From assembly GCA_031550525.1 (NCBI GenBank), contig JAVBON010000006.1, positions 1-64,000 of the forward strand: 64,000 bases of DNA, given 5' to 3'. The stretch comes from WRHT01 sp031550525. Its GTDB lineage: Bacteria > Desulfobacterota > Desulfovibrionia > Desulfovibrionales > Desulfovibrionaceae. The notes under the pieces are model-generated. The model was not told where the DNA came from. It saw nothing but the letters and a program-made list of their open reading frames with translations, and did not search any database. This document shows, piece after piece, positions 24,686 through 32,675 of this stretch. A program made the translations under genes and the position numbers. The number at the start of each line of letters is the position of its first letter. Position 1 is the stretch's first letter.

Positions 24686-26341
24686 TTACATGCTAACCGT
24701 GGTGGCAACCGGCATATAGCCAAACTGCCCGAAGGCATGCCGCGTTAAATGCAGGGCCGGAGGCGACTGCCTGCGTTTGAACTCCGCCTTGCGGTACATG
24801 TTAAGCACCCTGCGCACGGTTTCCGGCGCGAAACCCAGACTGAGCAAGCCGTTTATGTCGCGGCCTCCGTCTATATAGGCGCTGAGTATCTCATCCAGCA
24901 CCTCATAGGGCGGCAGCGAATCGCTGTCTTTCTGGCCCGGGCGCAGTTCCGCCGATGGCTCTTTGTCAATAATGGCCTGCGGGATAAGCGCGCGGCCATG
25001 CTTTTGGTTTAGCCATTCTGACAGGCGGTACACCTGGTATTTGTATAAATCGCCTATAACGCACAAAGCGCCGCCGGAATCGCCGTACAAGGTGCTATAG
25101 CCAACCGCCGCCTCGCTCTTGTTGCCGGTATTAAGCAGCATGCAGCCCAGCTTGTTGGAGAAGGCCATAAGAATATTGCAGCGTATGCGCGATTGGATAT
25201 TCTCCTCCGTGGTATCCTGCCCCTTGCCTTTAAAGGGCTCGGCCAGCATTTCGGCATAGGCGGACATGGCTTTTTCAATGGGCACAAGCGTGGTTTGTAT
25301 GCCCAAGTTGGCGGCCAGAGCGCGGCTGTCGTCCACACTGCCCTTGCTGGAATATGGCGAGGGCATAAGCACGCCCAGCACGTTTTCCGGCCCAACGGCC
25401 TCGGCGGCAACGGCGGCCACCAGCGCGGAATCTATGCCGCCCGAAAGCCCCAGCACCACCCGGCTAAAGCCGCTTTTGCGCACAAAATCGCGTGCGCCGG
25501 TAACCAGCGCCTGCCAGTTTTCCGCCTCCCGCTCTTCCTGACGGGTAGTGGAAAGCTTGATATCTTTTTCCAGCTCCACCACCCGCACGTCTTCTTCAAA
25601 CAGGGCCGCCTCCATGCACAAAGCGCCAGCGGCGTTAACAAGCATGCTGCCGCCGGGGTAAACGGCGCTATCCATACCGCCCACCTGATTTACTGCTATA
25701 ACAGGCACTCTGTATTTTGAGGCCATCCATGAAAGCACCTGCCGGTGCAACTTGGGCTGACCCATAAAGTACGGCACTGCCGTAAGGTTTATAATGGCGT
25801 CGGCGCCGCCGCCCATAAACTCTTCCACCGGGTCGGCGTCAAAGTCGCGGCGGCCTTTCCAGAAGCCGCGGTCATTCCACACATCTTCGCCCACGGTCAC
25901 GCAAAAGCGCCAGCCGTTAAATTGCAGCACTCCGCATGCCACGCCGGGCTCGAAATAAACCTGGTCGTCATGCGTGCCGTCCGTAGCCAGCAAAACCTTG
26001 CGCGATATAACCATAACGCGGCCGTCGCGCAAAAACACCCCGCAATTGTGCAAGGGCTTACCCTGTGGAACGGGGTTGGAAATGGGCGCTCCAACAAGAA
26101 GGGGCGGAAGTTTTTCCTTTACCAAGGTTTCGGCTATTTCTTCCAGCACGGCCAGGCAGTAATCCGCAAAGGCCTTGCGCAAAAGCAGATCCGTGCCGGG
26201 GCAGCCGCAAAGGGCCAGCTCGGAGGTAACGCACAATTCCGCTCCTGCTGCATGCGCCTTGCGCACGGCCTCAAGAATGGTTTTTTTATTGTGTGTTACA
26301 TCATTGCAAATAAGGTTGCACTGCAACAAGCCTATTTTCAT
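24686..26341 (-). CDS. nadE: NAD synthetase with degenerate glutaminase domain
   Basis: Makes NAD from deamido-NAD, ATP and ammonia. 551 residues, the length of the two-domain glutamine-dependent enzyme. The nitrilase-type amidase domain (1 to about 265) keeps the catalytic Glu (E41, TSELALCG) and Lys (K115, ISRKVLLATDG), but where the family has the nucleophile Cys in CED this protein reads VTVGEDVW, so position 151 is Gly. The synthetase domain (about 285-551) is intact, with the pyrophosphate loop SGGIDS at 300-305, TGNKSE and STLYGD. I infer a synthetase that uses free ammonia. It is the last gene of the long minus-strand run. Confidence 0.9.
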   Translation of the reverse strand: MKIGLLQCNLICNDVTHNKKTILEAVRKAHAAGAELCVTSELALCGCPGTDLLLRKAFADYCLAVLEEIAETLVKEKLPPLLVGAPISNPVPQGKPLHNCGVFLRDGRVMVISRKVLLATDGTHDDQVYFEPGVACGVLQFNGWRFCVTVGEDVWNDRGFWKGRRDFDADPVEEFMGGGADAIINLTAVPYFMGQPKLHRQVLSWMASKYRVPVIAVNQVGGMDSAVYPGGSMLVNAAGALCMEAALFEEDVRVVELEKDIKLSTTRQEEREAENWQALVTGARDFVRKSGFSRVVLGLSGGIDSALVAAVAAEAVGPENVLGVLMPSPYSSKGSVDDSRALAANLGIQTTLVPIEKAMSAYAEMLAEPFKGKGQDTTEENIQSRIRCNILMAFSNKLGCMLLNTGNKSEAAVGYSTLYGDSGGALCVIGDLYKYQVYRLSEWLNQKHGRALIPQAIIDKEPSAELRPGQKDSDSLPPYEVLDEILSAYIDGGRDINGLLSLGFAPETVRRVLNMYRKAEFKRRQSPPALHLTRHAFGQFGYMPVATTVSM

Positions 26342-26422
26342 AACGCATTATTCCTTTATTCGCATCGCTACAGCGCCGCATCCGGTTAACGGACCCGTGA
26401 CAATACTATACAATTTTGGCTG

Positions 26423-26510
26423 TGAGGCATTGCAACAGCTATTCAGCCCACAGAGACACCGCAGCAGCTATTCAACCAACATGAGGCATTGCAAAAGCTA
26501 TTCAGCCAAC
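26423..26510. repeat. Tandem repeats derived from the 3' end of dapB
   Basis: TGAGGCATTGCAACAGCTATTCAGCC at 26423 recurs with one change at 26482, and a shorter copy (CAGCAGCTATTCAACCAACAT) lies between. The copy at 26482-26510 overlaps the last four codons and stop of dapB. The others are noncoding. Confidence 0.75.
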
Positions 26511-27286
26511 ATATCGGTTACACTATACAACTGCCCCGGCTTTTTACCCGCCAGCCACTTGGCGGCCCGCAAGGCGCCCTGCGCGAAGTTTTCGCGCGAG
26601 TGGGCCTGGTGGGTTACTTCTATGCGTTCGCCGGGCCCCATAAAATACACGGTATGCACGCCCACCACATCGCCGCCGCGCACGGCCTGAAGGCCTATTT
26701 CTTTTTGCGGCCGCTCGCCTATAATGCCTTCGCGGTGGTAACAGGCACTTTCTTTCAGGCTCCAGCCTTTACCCTCGGCAATGGCTTCGCCAAGGCGCAG
26801 GGCAGTGCCGCTGGGCGAATCTTTTTTCTTCTTATGATGAATTTCGGTAATATCCACATCGTAATCAGCCCCTAACATACGGGTAAGCTCGGGCAAAATT
26901 TTAAGGAGCACGTTTACGCCCACGCTCATGTTGGGCGACCATAAAATGGGCGTTTTGGCGGCCAGCGCGACCAGTTCGGCCCGTTGCTCCTCATTAAGCC
27001 CTGTGGTGCCTATAACATGCCTTGCCCCAAACTTGGCCGCTACGCGTGCGAAGGAAAGGCTGGCCTCCGGCGCGGTAAAATCTATAATCAGCGCGTCCTT
27101 TACCTGATTAAGGGCGTCTTCAAGGTTGGTGAATACTGGCGTGGACACACGCTGCTTCACCTCTTGCGCTTCGGACTGCATAACAACCAAACCCGCCACA
27201 TTAAAGGCTGAATCCTGCGTAAGAAGACCGTGCAAGGTCTTGCCCATTCTTCCGTTAGCGCCGGTAAGCACGATGTTGATGCTCAT
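26498..27286 (-). CDS. dapB: 4-hydroxy-tetrahydrodipicolinate reductase
   Basis: NAD(P)H-dependent step of lysine and diaminopimelate synthesis. 262 residues. The nucleotide-binding GANGRMGK is at about 9-16. The catalytic and substrate-binding stretch EIHHKKKKDSPSGTA at about 148-162 is complete, including the His and Lys of the active site. A Shine-Dalgarno AAGGTGAG precedes the ATG. It lies between nadE and ligA on the same strand, but the 300-base palindromic gap to ligA makes a shared transcript uncertain. Confidence 0.96.
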   Translation of the reverse strand: MSINIVLTGANGRMGKTLHGLLTQDSAFNVAGLVVMQSEAQEVKQRVSTPVFTNLEDALNQVKDALIIDFTAPEASLSFARVAAKFGARHVIGTTGLNEEQRAELVALAAKTPILWSPNMSVGVNVLLKILPELTRMLGADYDVDITEIHHKKKKDSPSGTALRLGEAIAEGKGWSLKESACYHREGIIGERPQKEIGLQAVRGGDVVGVHTVYFMGPGERIEVTHQAHSRENFAQGALRAAKWLAGKKPGQLYSVTDMLAE

Positions 27287-27349
27287 TTTTTTCTCACCTT
27301 GCGGCCCTATAAGCGGGCCTGTTAGAATTACCAGAGGAAAGTGTGGTCA

Positions 27350-27543
27350 CGATGATGGTTTTTGTTCTCTATCGAGGAAAAATGCATTTTTATTAATGGA
27401 GCGCGCTCTTACGGCACTCAACCGGCAATTGCGCGGGAAAGCATAATTGACCGCGAGCGCCCCAAAGGGCGAGGCGCAGACGCGCCTCACCAAATAAAAA
27501 GGCTTTTTGGCACAGACAGAGGGCAAAAAGACCATCATGGCGA
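27350..27543. repeat. Long imperfect palindrome P3
   Basis: About 194 bases. The left arm (CGATGATGGTTTTTGTTCTC, then GGAAAAATGCATTTTTATTA) matches the complement of the right arm (CCATGATGGTCTTTTTGCCC, then CCAAAAAGCCTTTTTATTTG) over roughly 65 bases with scattered changes. The centre holds further GC-rich hairpins such as GAGGCGC, AGAC, GCGCCTC (27471-27488). It fills the ligA-dapB gap. The arm core TTTTTGCCCTCTG resembles part of P1 and P4. Confidence 0.65.
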
Positions 27544-27588
27544 TACTATCTAAAAACTGGTTACCTTTTCGTAACGCCAAATGCAAGT

Positions 27589-29682
27589 TTACAGCAGCCT
27601 ATACTGCCCAGCCTCGCGCATAACCGGCTCCGGCGCTGCTTTGCCGTCAGGCGCGGCTACAAGCATGCTGTTGAAGCGCTCTTCGTCCAGCACCGTTATG
27701 CCCAGAGCCTGAGCTTTCGCCAGCTTTGAGCCAGCTGAGTCCCCAGCCACCAGATAATCCACGGATTTGGACATGGCGGAAACAACTTTGGCCCCTGCGG
27801 CCTCAGCCCTTTTTTGCGCCTCGCCACGGCCTATGCTGAGCGTGCCTGTAAAAAGCACGGTTTTACCTGCCAAAGGCGCAATAGCTCCCTCCGCCTCCGG
27901 TTTTTTTTCCGCCGCCTGCGGCCACAGGCCAAGTTCTTTCAATTCCGCCAGCAGGGCTGTGTTGCCCGAATCGGCAAAAAAATCCACTATGGCTTTGGCT
28001 ACTTCAGGTCCAATATCGGGCACGGTTTGCAGTTCGTCCAGCCCGGCACGGGCAAGCTCGTCAAGGTTTTTATATTTATAGGCCAAGGCGCGGGCCGTTT
28101 GCTCACCCACATGCCTTATGCCCAAAGCGCAGATAAAACGCTGCAAGGTCGACCCCGTGCGGGCGCTTTCAAAAGCGGCAACAAAATTATCCGCCAGTTT
28201 TTTGCCCATGCGCTCAAGCTTTAGCAGATCCAGTTGCGTAAGGCGGAACAGATCCGCCGGTGTTTTTACCAGCTCTTTATCCACCAGCGTTTCCACCCAG
28301 CTACTGCCAACGCCCTGCACATCAAGACCGGCCTTGGATACAAAATGAATCATGGTTTGCTTGCGCACGGCGGGGCACAGGCTGTTAACGCAACGCCAGG
28401 CGGCCTCGCCAGGCTCGCGCAGCACAGTGTGCCCGCATTCCGGACATTGCGCGGGAAAATTGAATTCCAGTTCGGAACCGTTGCGCTTTTCCATAAGCGG
28501 TTCCACTACTTCAGGGATTACATCACCGGCCCTTTGCACTATAACGGTATCGCCTATAAGCAGGTTTTTTGCGCGTATTTCATCCTCATTATGCAAGGTC
28601 GCGCGTGATACAACCACCCCGCCCACACTTACAGGCTCCAGCACGGCCACAGGCGTAAGCACGCCCGTGCGCCCCACCTGAATTTGTATATCCAGCAGCC
28701 TGGTGCTGGCCTGCTGGGCCGGAAACTTCAGGGCCATGGCCCAACGCGGCGCGTGCGAGGTAAAGCCCAGCCGCTCCTGCCAATCCAGCCTGTTTATTTT
28801 GGCGACTACTCCATCTATATCAAAAATCATCTTGTCGCGGCGCTCGCGTAAATCAAGATAAAAAGCGGCGACTTCGCCTGGCGTGAGGCAAAGTCTGGCT
28901 TCGGGCGCAACGGCCAAACCGTATGCAGCCAGAGTTTTTATAATTTCCGCCTGGGTTTCAAAGGCGCGGCTGTCGGCAAAACGCGCCAGACCTATGCCAT
29001 AAGCCATAAAGCGCAGGGGGCGTGATGCCGTAATGCCTGAATCAAGCTGGCGCACGGAACCGGCAGCGGCATTGCGCGGGTTTGCGAAAAGCTTGAGGCC
29101 GTTTTTACGCTGTTTTTCATTCAAAGCCGTAAAATCGGCATGGGTTATAACCACCTCGCCGCGCACTTCAAGCAGCGTTGGCGGGTTATCGCCGCGCAAG
29201 CGCAAGGGCACATTCTTTATGGTGCGCACATTTTCCGTTACCACTTCGCCCTTTTCGCCGTCTCCGCGCGTAAGGGCGGTTACGAGCAAGCCTTTTTCGT
29301 AAATAAGCTCCATGGCCAGGCCGTCCATTTTAGGCTCGGTCCAAAAGGCCAGTTCTTCAGGCTTGTGCCCCGGCATAAGCTTGGCGGTTTTTTGGGCGTA
29401 ATCGGCCCATTCGTCGGCATTAAACACGTTGTCCAGGCTATACATGCGCAAAGAGTGCGTCTGGCTGGGCAGGCTTTTAAGCACGGCCCCACCAACTTTT
29501 TGCGTGGGGGAATCAGGCGTGATCAGGGCCGGGTATTCTTTTTCCAACGCCACCAGCTTATTGTACATGGCGTCATAATCCGCATCGCTTATTTCCGGAT
29601 CATCCTGCACATGGTAGCGCCATGAATGGTAGGCCAAAGCCTCGCGCAGCTTTTGGGCCTGCTCAACTATATTTGCATCCAC
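27589..29682 (-). CDS. ligA: NAD-dependent DNA ligase LigA
   Basis: Seals nicks in replication and repair. 697 residues with the full domain order: Ia (about 1-70; YxxD motif in SDADYDAMYNKL), adenylation domain with the nucleophile lysine in EPKMDGLA (about 115-122), OB fold, a four-cysteine zinc finger (CPECGH and CVNSLCPA, about 410-433), helix-hairpin-helix repeats, and a C-terminal BRCT domain (about 600-685; GKTVLFTGTLS). The start is GTG 29682 with AGGAG eight bases upstream. It is downstream of uvrB in the same orientation. Confidence 0.97.
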   Translation of the reverse strand: MDANIVEQAQKLREALAYHSWRYHVQDDPEISDADYDAMYNKLVALEKEYPALITPDSPTQKVGGAVLKSLPSQTHSLRMYSLDNVFNADEWADYAQKTAKLMPGHKPEELAFWTEPKMDGLAMELIYEKGLLVTALTRGDGEKGEVVTENVRTIKNVPLRLRGDNPPTLLEVRGEVVITHADFTALNEKQRKNGLKLFANPRNAAAGSVRQLDSGITASRPLRFMAYGIGLARFADSRAFETQAEIIKTLAAYGLAVAPEARLCLTPGEVAAFYLDLRERRDKMIFDIDGVVAKINRLDWQERLGFTSHAPRWAMALKFPAQQASTRLLDIQIQVGRTGVLTPVAVLEPVSVGGVVVSRATLHNEDEIRAKNLLIGDTVIVQRAGDVIPEVVEPLMEKRNGSELEFNFPAQCPECGHTVLREPGEAAWRCVNSLCPAVRKQTMIHFVSKAGLDVQGVGSSWVETLVDKELVKTPADLFRLTQLDLLKLERMGKKLADNFVAAFESARTGSTLQRFICALGIRHVGEQTARALAYKYKNLDELARAGLDELQTVPDIGPEVAKAIVDFFADSGNTALLAELKELGLWPQAAEKKPEAEGAIAPLAGKTVLFTGTLSIGRGEAQKRAEAAGAKVVSAMSKSVDYLVAGDSAGSKLAKAQALGITVLDEERFNSMLVAAPDGKAAPEPVMREAGQYRLL

Positions 29683-29756
29683 TTAATATCTCCTGACGTG
29701 GCGTGTACCGCTTGGCGGCGAATAACCCTTACGATTCTCAAATAAAACATCCGGCA

Positions 29757-31802
29757 TTATCTGCTCAAGGCGTCTTCATCGCCTGCCAGCATGAATTTTT
29801 CCCGCATGTATTTTATGCGGTCGCGTATTTCGGCGGCGCGTTCAAATTCCAGTTCTTTGGCGGCCTCACGCATTTCGCGCTCCAACCGTTGTATTTGTTT
29901 GGCAAATTCGGCAGGGTTGGCCGGGGCGGCCTCAGGCATAACAGGAGCGCCTTGCTGTTTGCCTTTGCGGCCTTTGCCGGAATCTTGCGTTTGCGAGAAG
30001 AGATTATCAAAGGGCGTTTCCACATCTTTGATAATAGTCTTGGGGGTAATGCCGCGCTCTTTGTTAAAGGCAAGCTGCTTTTCGCGGCGGCGTTCGGTTT
30101 CGTCCATGGCTGCCCGCATGGAGTTGGTAATTCTGTCCGCGTACATTATTACCTTGCCCTCGCTATTGCGGGCGGCACGGCCAAAGGTTTGGATAAGCGA
30201 GCCGCGTGAGCGCAAAAAACCCTCTTTATCGGCATCCAGCATGGCTACAAGTGAGACCTCAGGTATATCCAGACCCTCGCGTAACAGGTTTATGCCCACC
30301 AGCACGTCAAACTCTTTACGCCGCAAGGAGCGGATAATAGCCATGCGCTCCAGCGTATCGATATCCGAATGCAGATAGCGGGTATCAACCCCCATATTGT
30401 TCAGATACTCCGTAAGATCTTCGGCCATGCGCTTGGTAAGGGTTGTTACCAGCACCCGCTCGTTACGCGCGGCTCTGGCGCGGCATTCGGCCATCAGGTC
30501 GTCCATTTGTCCTGTGCTGGGGCGAATTTCTATAACAGGGTCCACCAGGCCGGTGGGGCGTATGACCAGTTCCGTAACCAGCCCTTGGCTGCGTTGCAGT
30601 TCCCATGGGCCGGGAGTGGCCGAAACATATACGGTTTGGCCTATGCGGGCCAGAAATTCGTCAAAATTTAGGGGGCGGTTATCCAAGGCCGAAGGCAGCC
30701 GGAAGCCGTAATCGGAAAGAGTTTGCTTGCGCGAGCGGTCGCCTTTGTACATGGCCCCGGCTTGGGGGATGCTTATGTGCGATTCGTCCGCGAAAAAAAG
30801 GAAGTCGTCGGGAAAATAATCCAGCAGGCAGGATGGCGGCTCGTCTTTAACGCGACCGTCCAAGTGGCGCGAGTAGTTCTCCACGCCGGGGCAGTAACCC
30901 ATTTCTTCCAGCATTTCCAAATCAAGCTGGGTGCGTTGCTCAAGGCGCTGGGCCTCCACCAGCATGTTTCTGGAGTGGAAGTACTCCAGCCTTTCGCGCA
31001 GCTCGTCGCGTATGTCGTGGGCGGCGCGCACCAGGTTGTCGCGGTCTGAAACATAGTGGCTTGCGGGGTAAATTACGGTTTTGCGCAAGCTGTTAAGGGT
31101 TTTGCCAGTAAGGGAATCCACCATGGCGAGGTTTTCCAGCTCGTCGCCGAAAAACTCCAGACGCAGGGCTTCTTCGTGCTGGTAAGCCGGTATCACCTCC
31201 AGCACGTCGCCGCGTACGCGAAAAGTGCCACGGTGAAAGTCGTAATCGTTGCGTGTATACTGTATATCCACCAGCCGCCGCATGATATCGTCCATGCTGG
31301 CCCTCTGCCCCACCTCCACCGGAATCATGAGTTTTTTATAGAACTCCGGCGAGCCAAGGCCGTAAATGCAGGATACCGAGGCGACAATAATAACGTCGCG
31401 TCTGGTAAACAGGGCGTGGGTGGCGGCATGGCGCAGTTTTTCGATATTATCGTTAATGGCCGAGTCTTTTTCTATGTATAAGTCAGACGACGGCACATAA
31501 GCTTCCGGCTGATAATAGTCGTAATAGCTTACAAAATACTCCACCGCATTTTTGGGAAAAAGCTGGCGGAACTCGTTATAAAGCTGCGCGGCCAGAGTTT
31601 TATTGTGCGCCAGCACCAGTGCCGGGCGATTGCAACGGGCGATAACCTGCGCCATGGTATAGGTTTTGCCTGAGCCGGTAACACCCAGCAAAACCTGATC
31701 TTTAATGCCGAGGTTTATGTTGTCGGCCACTTGGGCTATGGCCTCGGGCTGATCGCCCTGCGGGCTGTATTCGGATTCGAGATGAAAAATACTTTCTGAC
31801 AT
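29757..31802 (-). CDS. uvrB: UvrABC excinuclease subunit B
   Basis: Damage-verifying helicase of nucleotide excision repair. 681 residues. Walker A GVTGSGKT (about 40-47), the beta-hairpin YYDYYQPEAYVP (about 95-106), helicase motifs (DESH; QTFGRAARNSEGKVIMYAD near 540) and a C-terminal UVR motif (LEREMREAAKELEFERAAEIRD) that contacts UvrA and UvrC. The frame is open upstream to 31844, but homology puts the start at MSESIFHLE, ATG 31802. The ribosome binding site is weak. It lies 41 bases downstream of aat. Confidence 0.97.
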   Translation of the reverse strand: MSESIFHLESEYSPQGDQPEAIAQVADNINLGIKDQVLLGVTGSGKTYTMAQVIARCNRPALVLAHNKTLAAQLYNEFRQLFPKNAVEYFVSYYDYYQPEAYVPSSDLYIEKDSAINDNIEKLRHAATHALFTRRDVIIVASVSCIYGLGSPEFYKKLMIPVEVGQRASMDDIMRRLVDIQYTRNDYDFHRGTFRVRGDVLEVIPAYQHEEALRLEFFGDELENLAMVDSLTGKTLNSLRKTVIYPASHYVSDRDNLVRAAHDIRDELRERLEYFHSRNMLVEAQRLEQRTQLDLEMLEEMGYCPGVENYSRHLDGRVKDEPPSCLLDYFPDDFLFFADESHISIPQAGAMYKGDRSRKQTLSDYGFRLPSALDNRPLNFDEFLARIGQTVYVSATPGPWELQRSQGLVTELVIRPTGLVDPVIEIRPSTGQMDDLMAECRARAARNERVLVTTLTKRMAEDLTEYLNNMGVDTRYLHSDIDTLERMAIIRSLRRKEFDVLVGINLLREGLDIPEVSLVAMLDADKEGFLRSRGSLIQTFGRAARNSEGKVIMYADRITNSMRAAMDETERRREKQLAFNKERGITPKTIIKDVETPFDNLFSQTQDSGKGRKGKQQGAPVMPEAAPANPAEFAKQIQRLEREMREAAKELEFERAAEIRDRIKYMREKFMLAGDEDALSR

Positions 31803-31843
31803 AATATAACCGTATAATTTTACGCTAAAAACAGTTGTAAACA

Positions 31844-32545
31844 CTAATTTTGCCCGAAAAATTCCCTGGCTTGCGCGCTCAAGCCCAGCCCTTTGCCAAC
31901 AGCCTGCCGCAAATAAGCGGAAAAAACCTCGCCATCAAGCATTTCAGCGCCAAAGCGCAGCATATGCGGCGTTTCTTGCTGGCAATCTATAATTTCAAAA
32001 TCAAGCTCGCGCAGGTTCTGCGCCAGCCAGACAAAGGCGGCTTTGGAAGCGTCGGGCCGCAGATGGAACATGGATTCGCCAAAAAACGCCCTGCCCATGG
32101 CAATGCCGTACAAACCGCCCGCAAGCTCGCCATCCTGCCAAGCCTCAATGGAATGCGCCCAGCCGGCTTTATGCATATTGGCGTAGGCTTCAAGCATTTC
32201 GGGCAAAATCCAGGTGCCGTCCTGCCCAGGCCTTGCCGCGCAGGCGCAGTGCCGCATAACCTCTTGGAAAGCGGAGTTTACAGTAAAGCCGAACCGACCG
32301 GAAGTCAGCACTTTTTTCAGCGATTTGGGCACATGAAGCTTATGCGGAAAAATGGCGCAACGCGGGTTGGTAAACCACCAGAGTATGGGGCTGCCAGCCG
32401 TATACCACGGAAAAATACCCTGCCTGTAGGCCTCTATCAGCCTTGGCACCGACAAGTCGCCGCCAACGGCCAAAAGGCCGTCCGGGGCGGCAAGGCGCAC
32501 AGGAGGAAATATGGTAAGCTCAGGATGCAGCCAATGGATTCGCAT
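31844..32545 (-). CDS. aat: Leucyl/phenylalanyl-tRNA--protein transferase
   Basis: Adds Leu or Phe to proteins with N-terminal Arg or Lys, creating N-degrons that ClpS delivers to ClpAP. 233 residues with the family motifs GGDLSVPRLIEAYRQGIFPW (about 28-47), WWFTNPRCAIFP and GESMFHLRPDASKAAFVWLA. It sits directly downstream of clpS and clpA on the same strand, so the whole N-end rule pathway is encoded together. A terminator separates it from clpA, so it probably has its own promoter. Confidence 0.96.
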   Translation of the reverse strand: MRIHWLHPELTIFPPVRLAAPDGLLAVGGDLSVPRLIEAYRQGIFPWYTAGSPILWWFTNPRCAIFPHKLHVPKSLKKVLTSGRFGFTVNSAFQEVMRHCACAARPGQDGTWILPEMLEAYANMHKAGWAHSIEAWQDGELAGGLYGIAMGRAFFGESMFHLRPDASKAAFVWLAQNLRELDFEIIDCQQETPHMLRFGAEMLDGEVFSAYLRQAVGKGLGLSAQAREFFGQN

Positions 32546-32621
32546 AGAGGAACACGTTGTGGTTGCTTGTAATTAACGAATTTTCGATTCGCGCGGCTCG
32601 CGCTTTGCGCAGTATAAAAAC

Positions 32622-32659
32622 AAAAGAGCGGGAAAACAACTGTGTTTGCCCGCTCTTTT
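32622..32659 (-). terminator. Terminator of clpA
   Basis: AAAAGAGCGGG (32622-32632) pairs with CCCGCTCTTTT (32649-32659), with partial pairing inside the loop. On the minus strand it is followed by a T-rich tract. It lies between the clpA stop and the aat start. Confidence 0.7.
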
Positions 32660-32675
32660 TTATATATAAAGCTGA

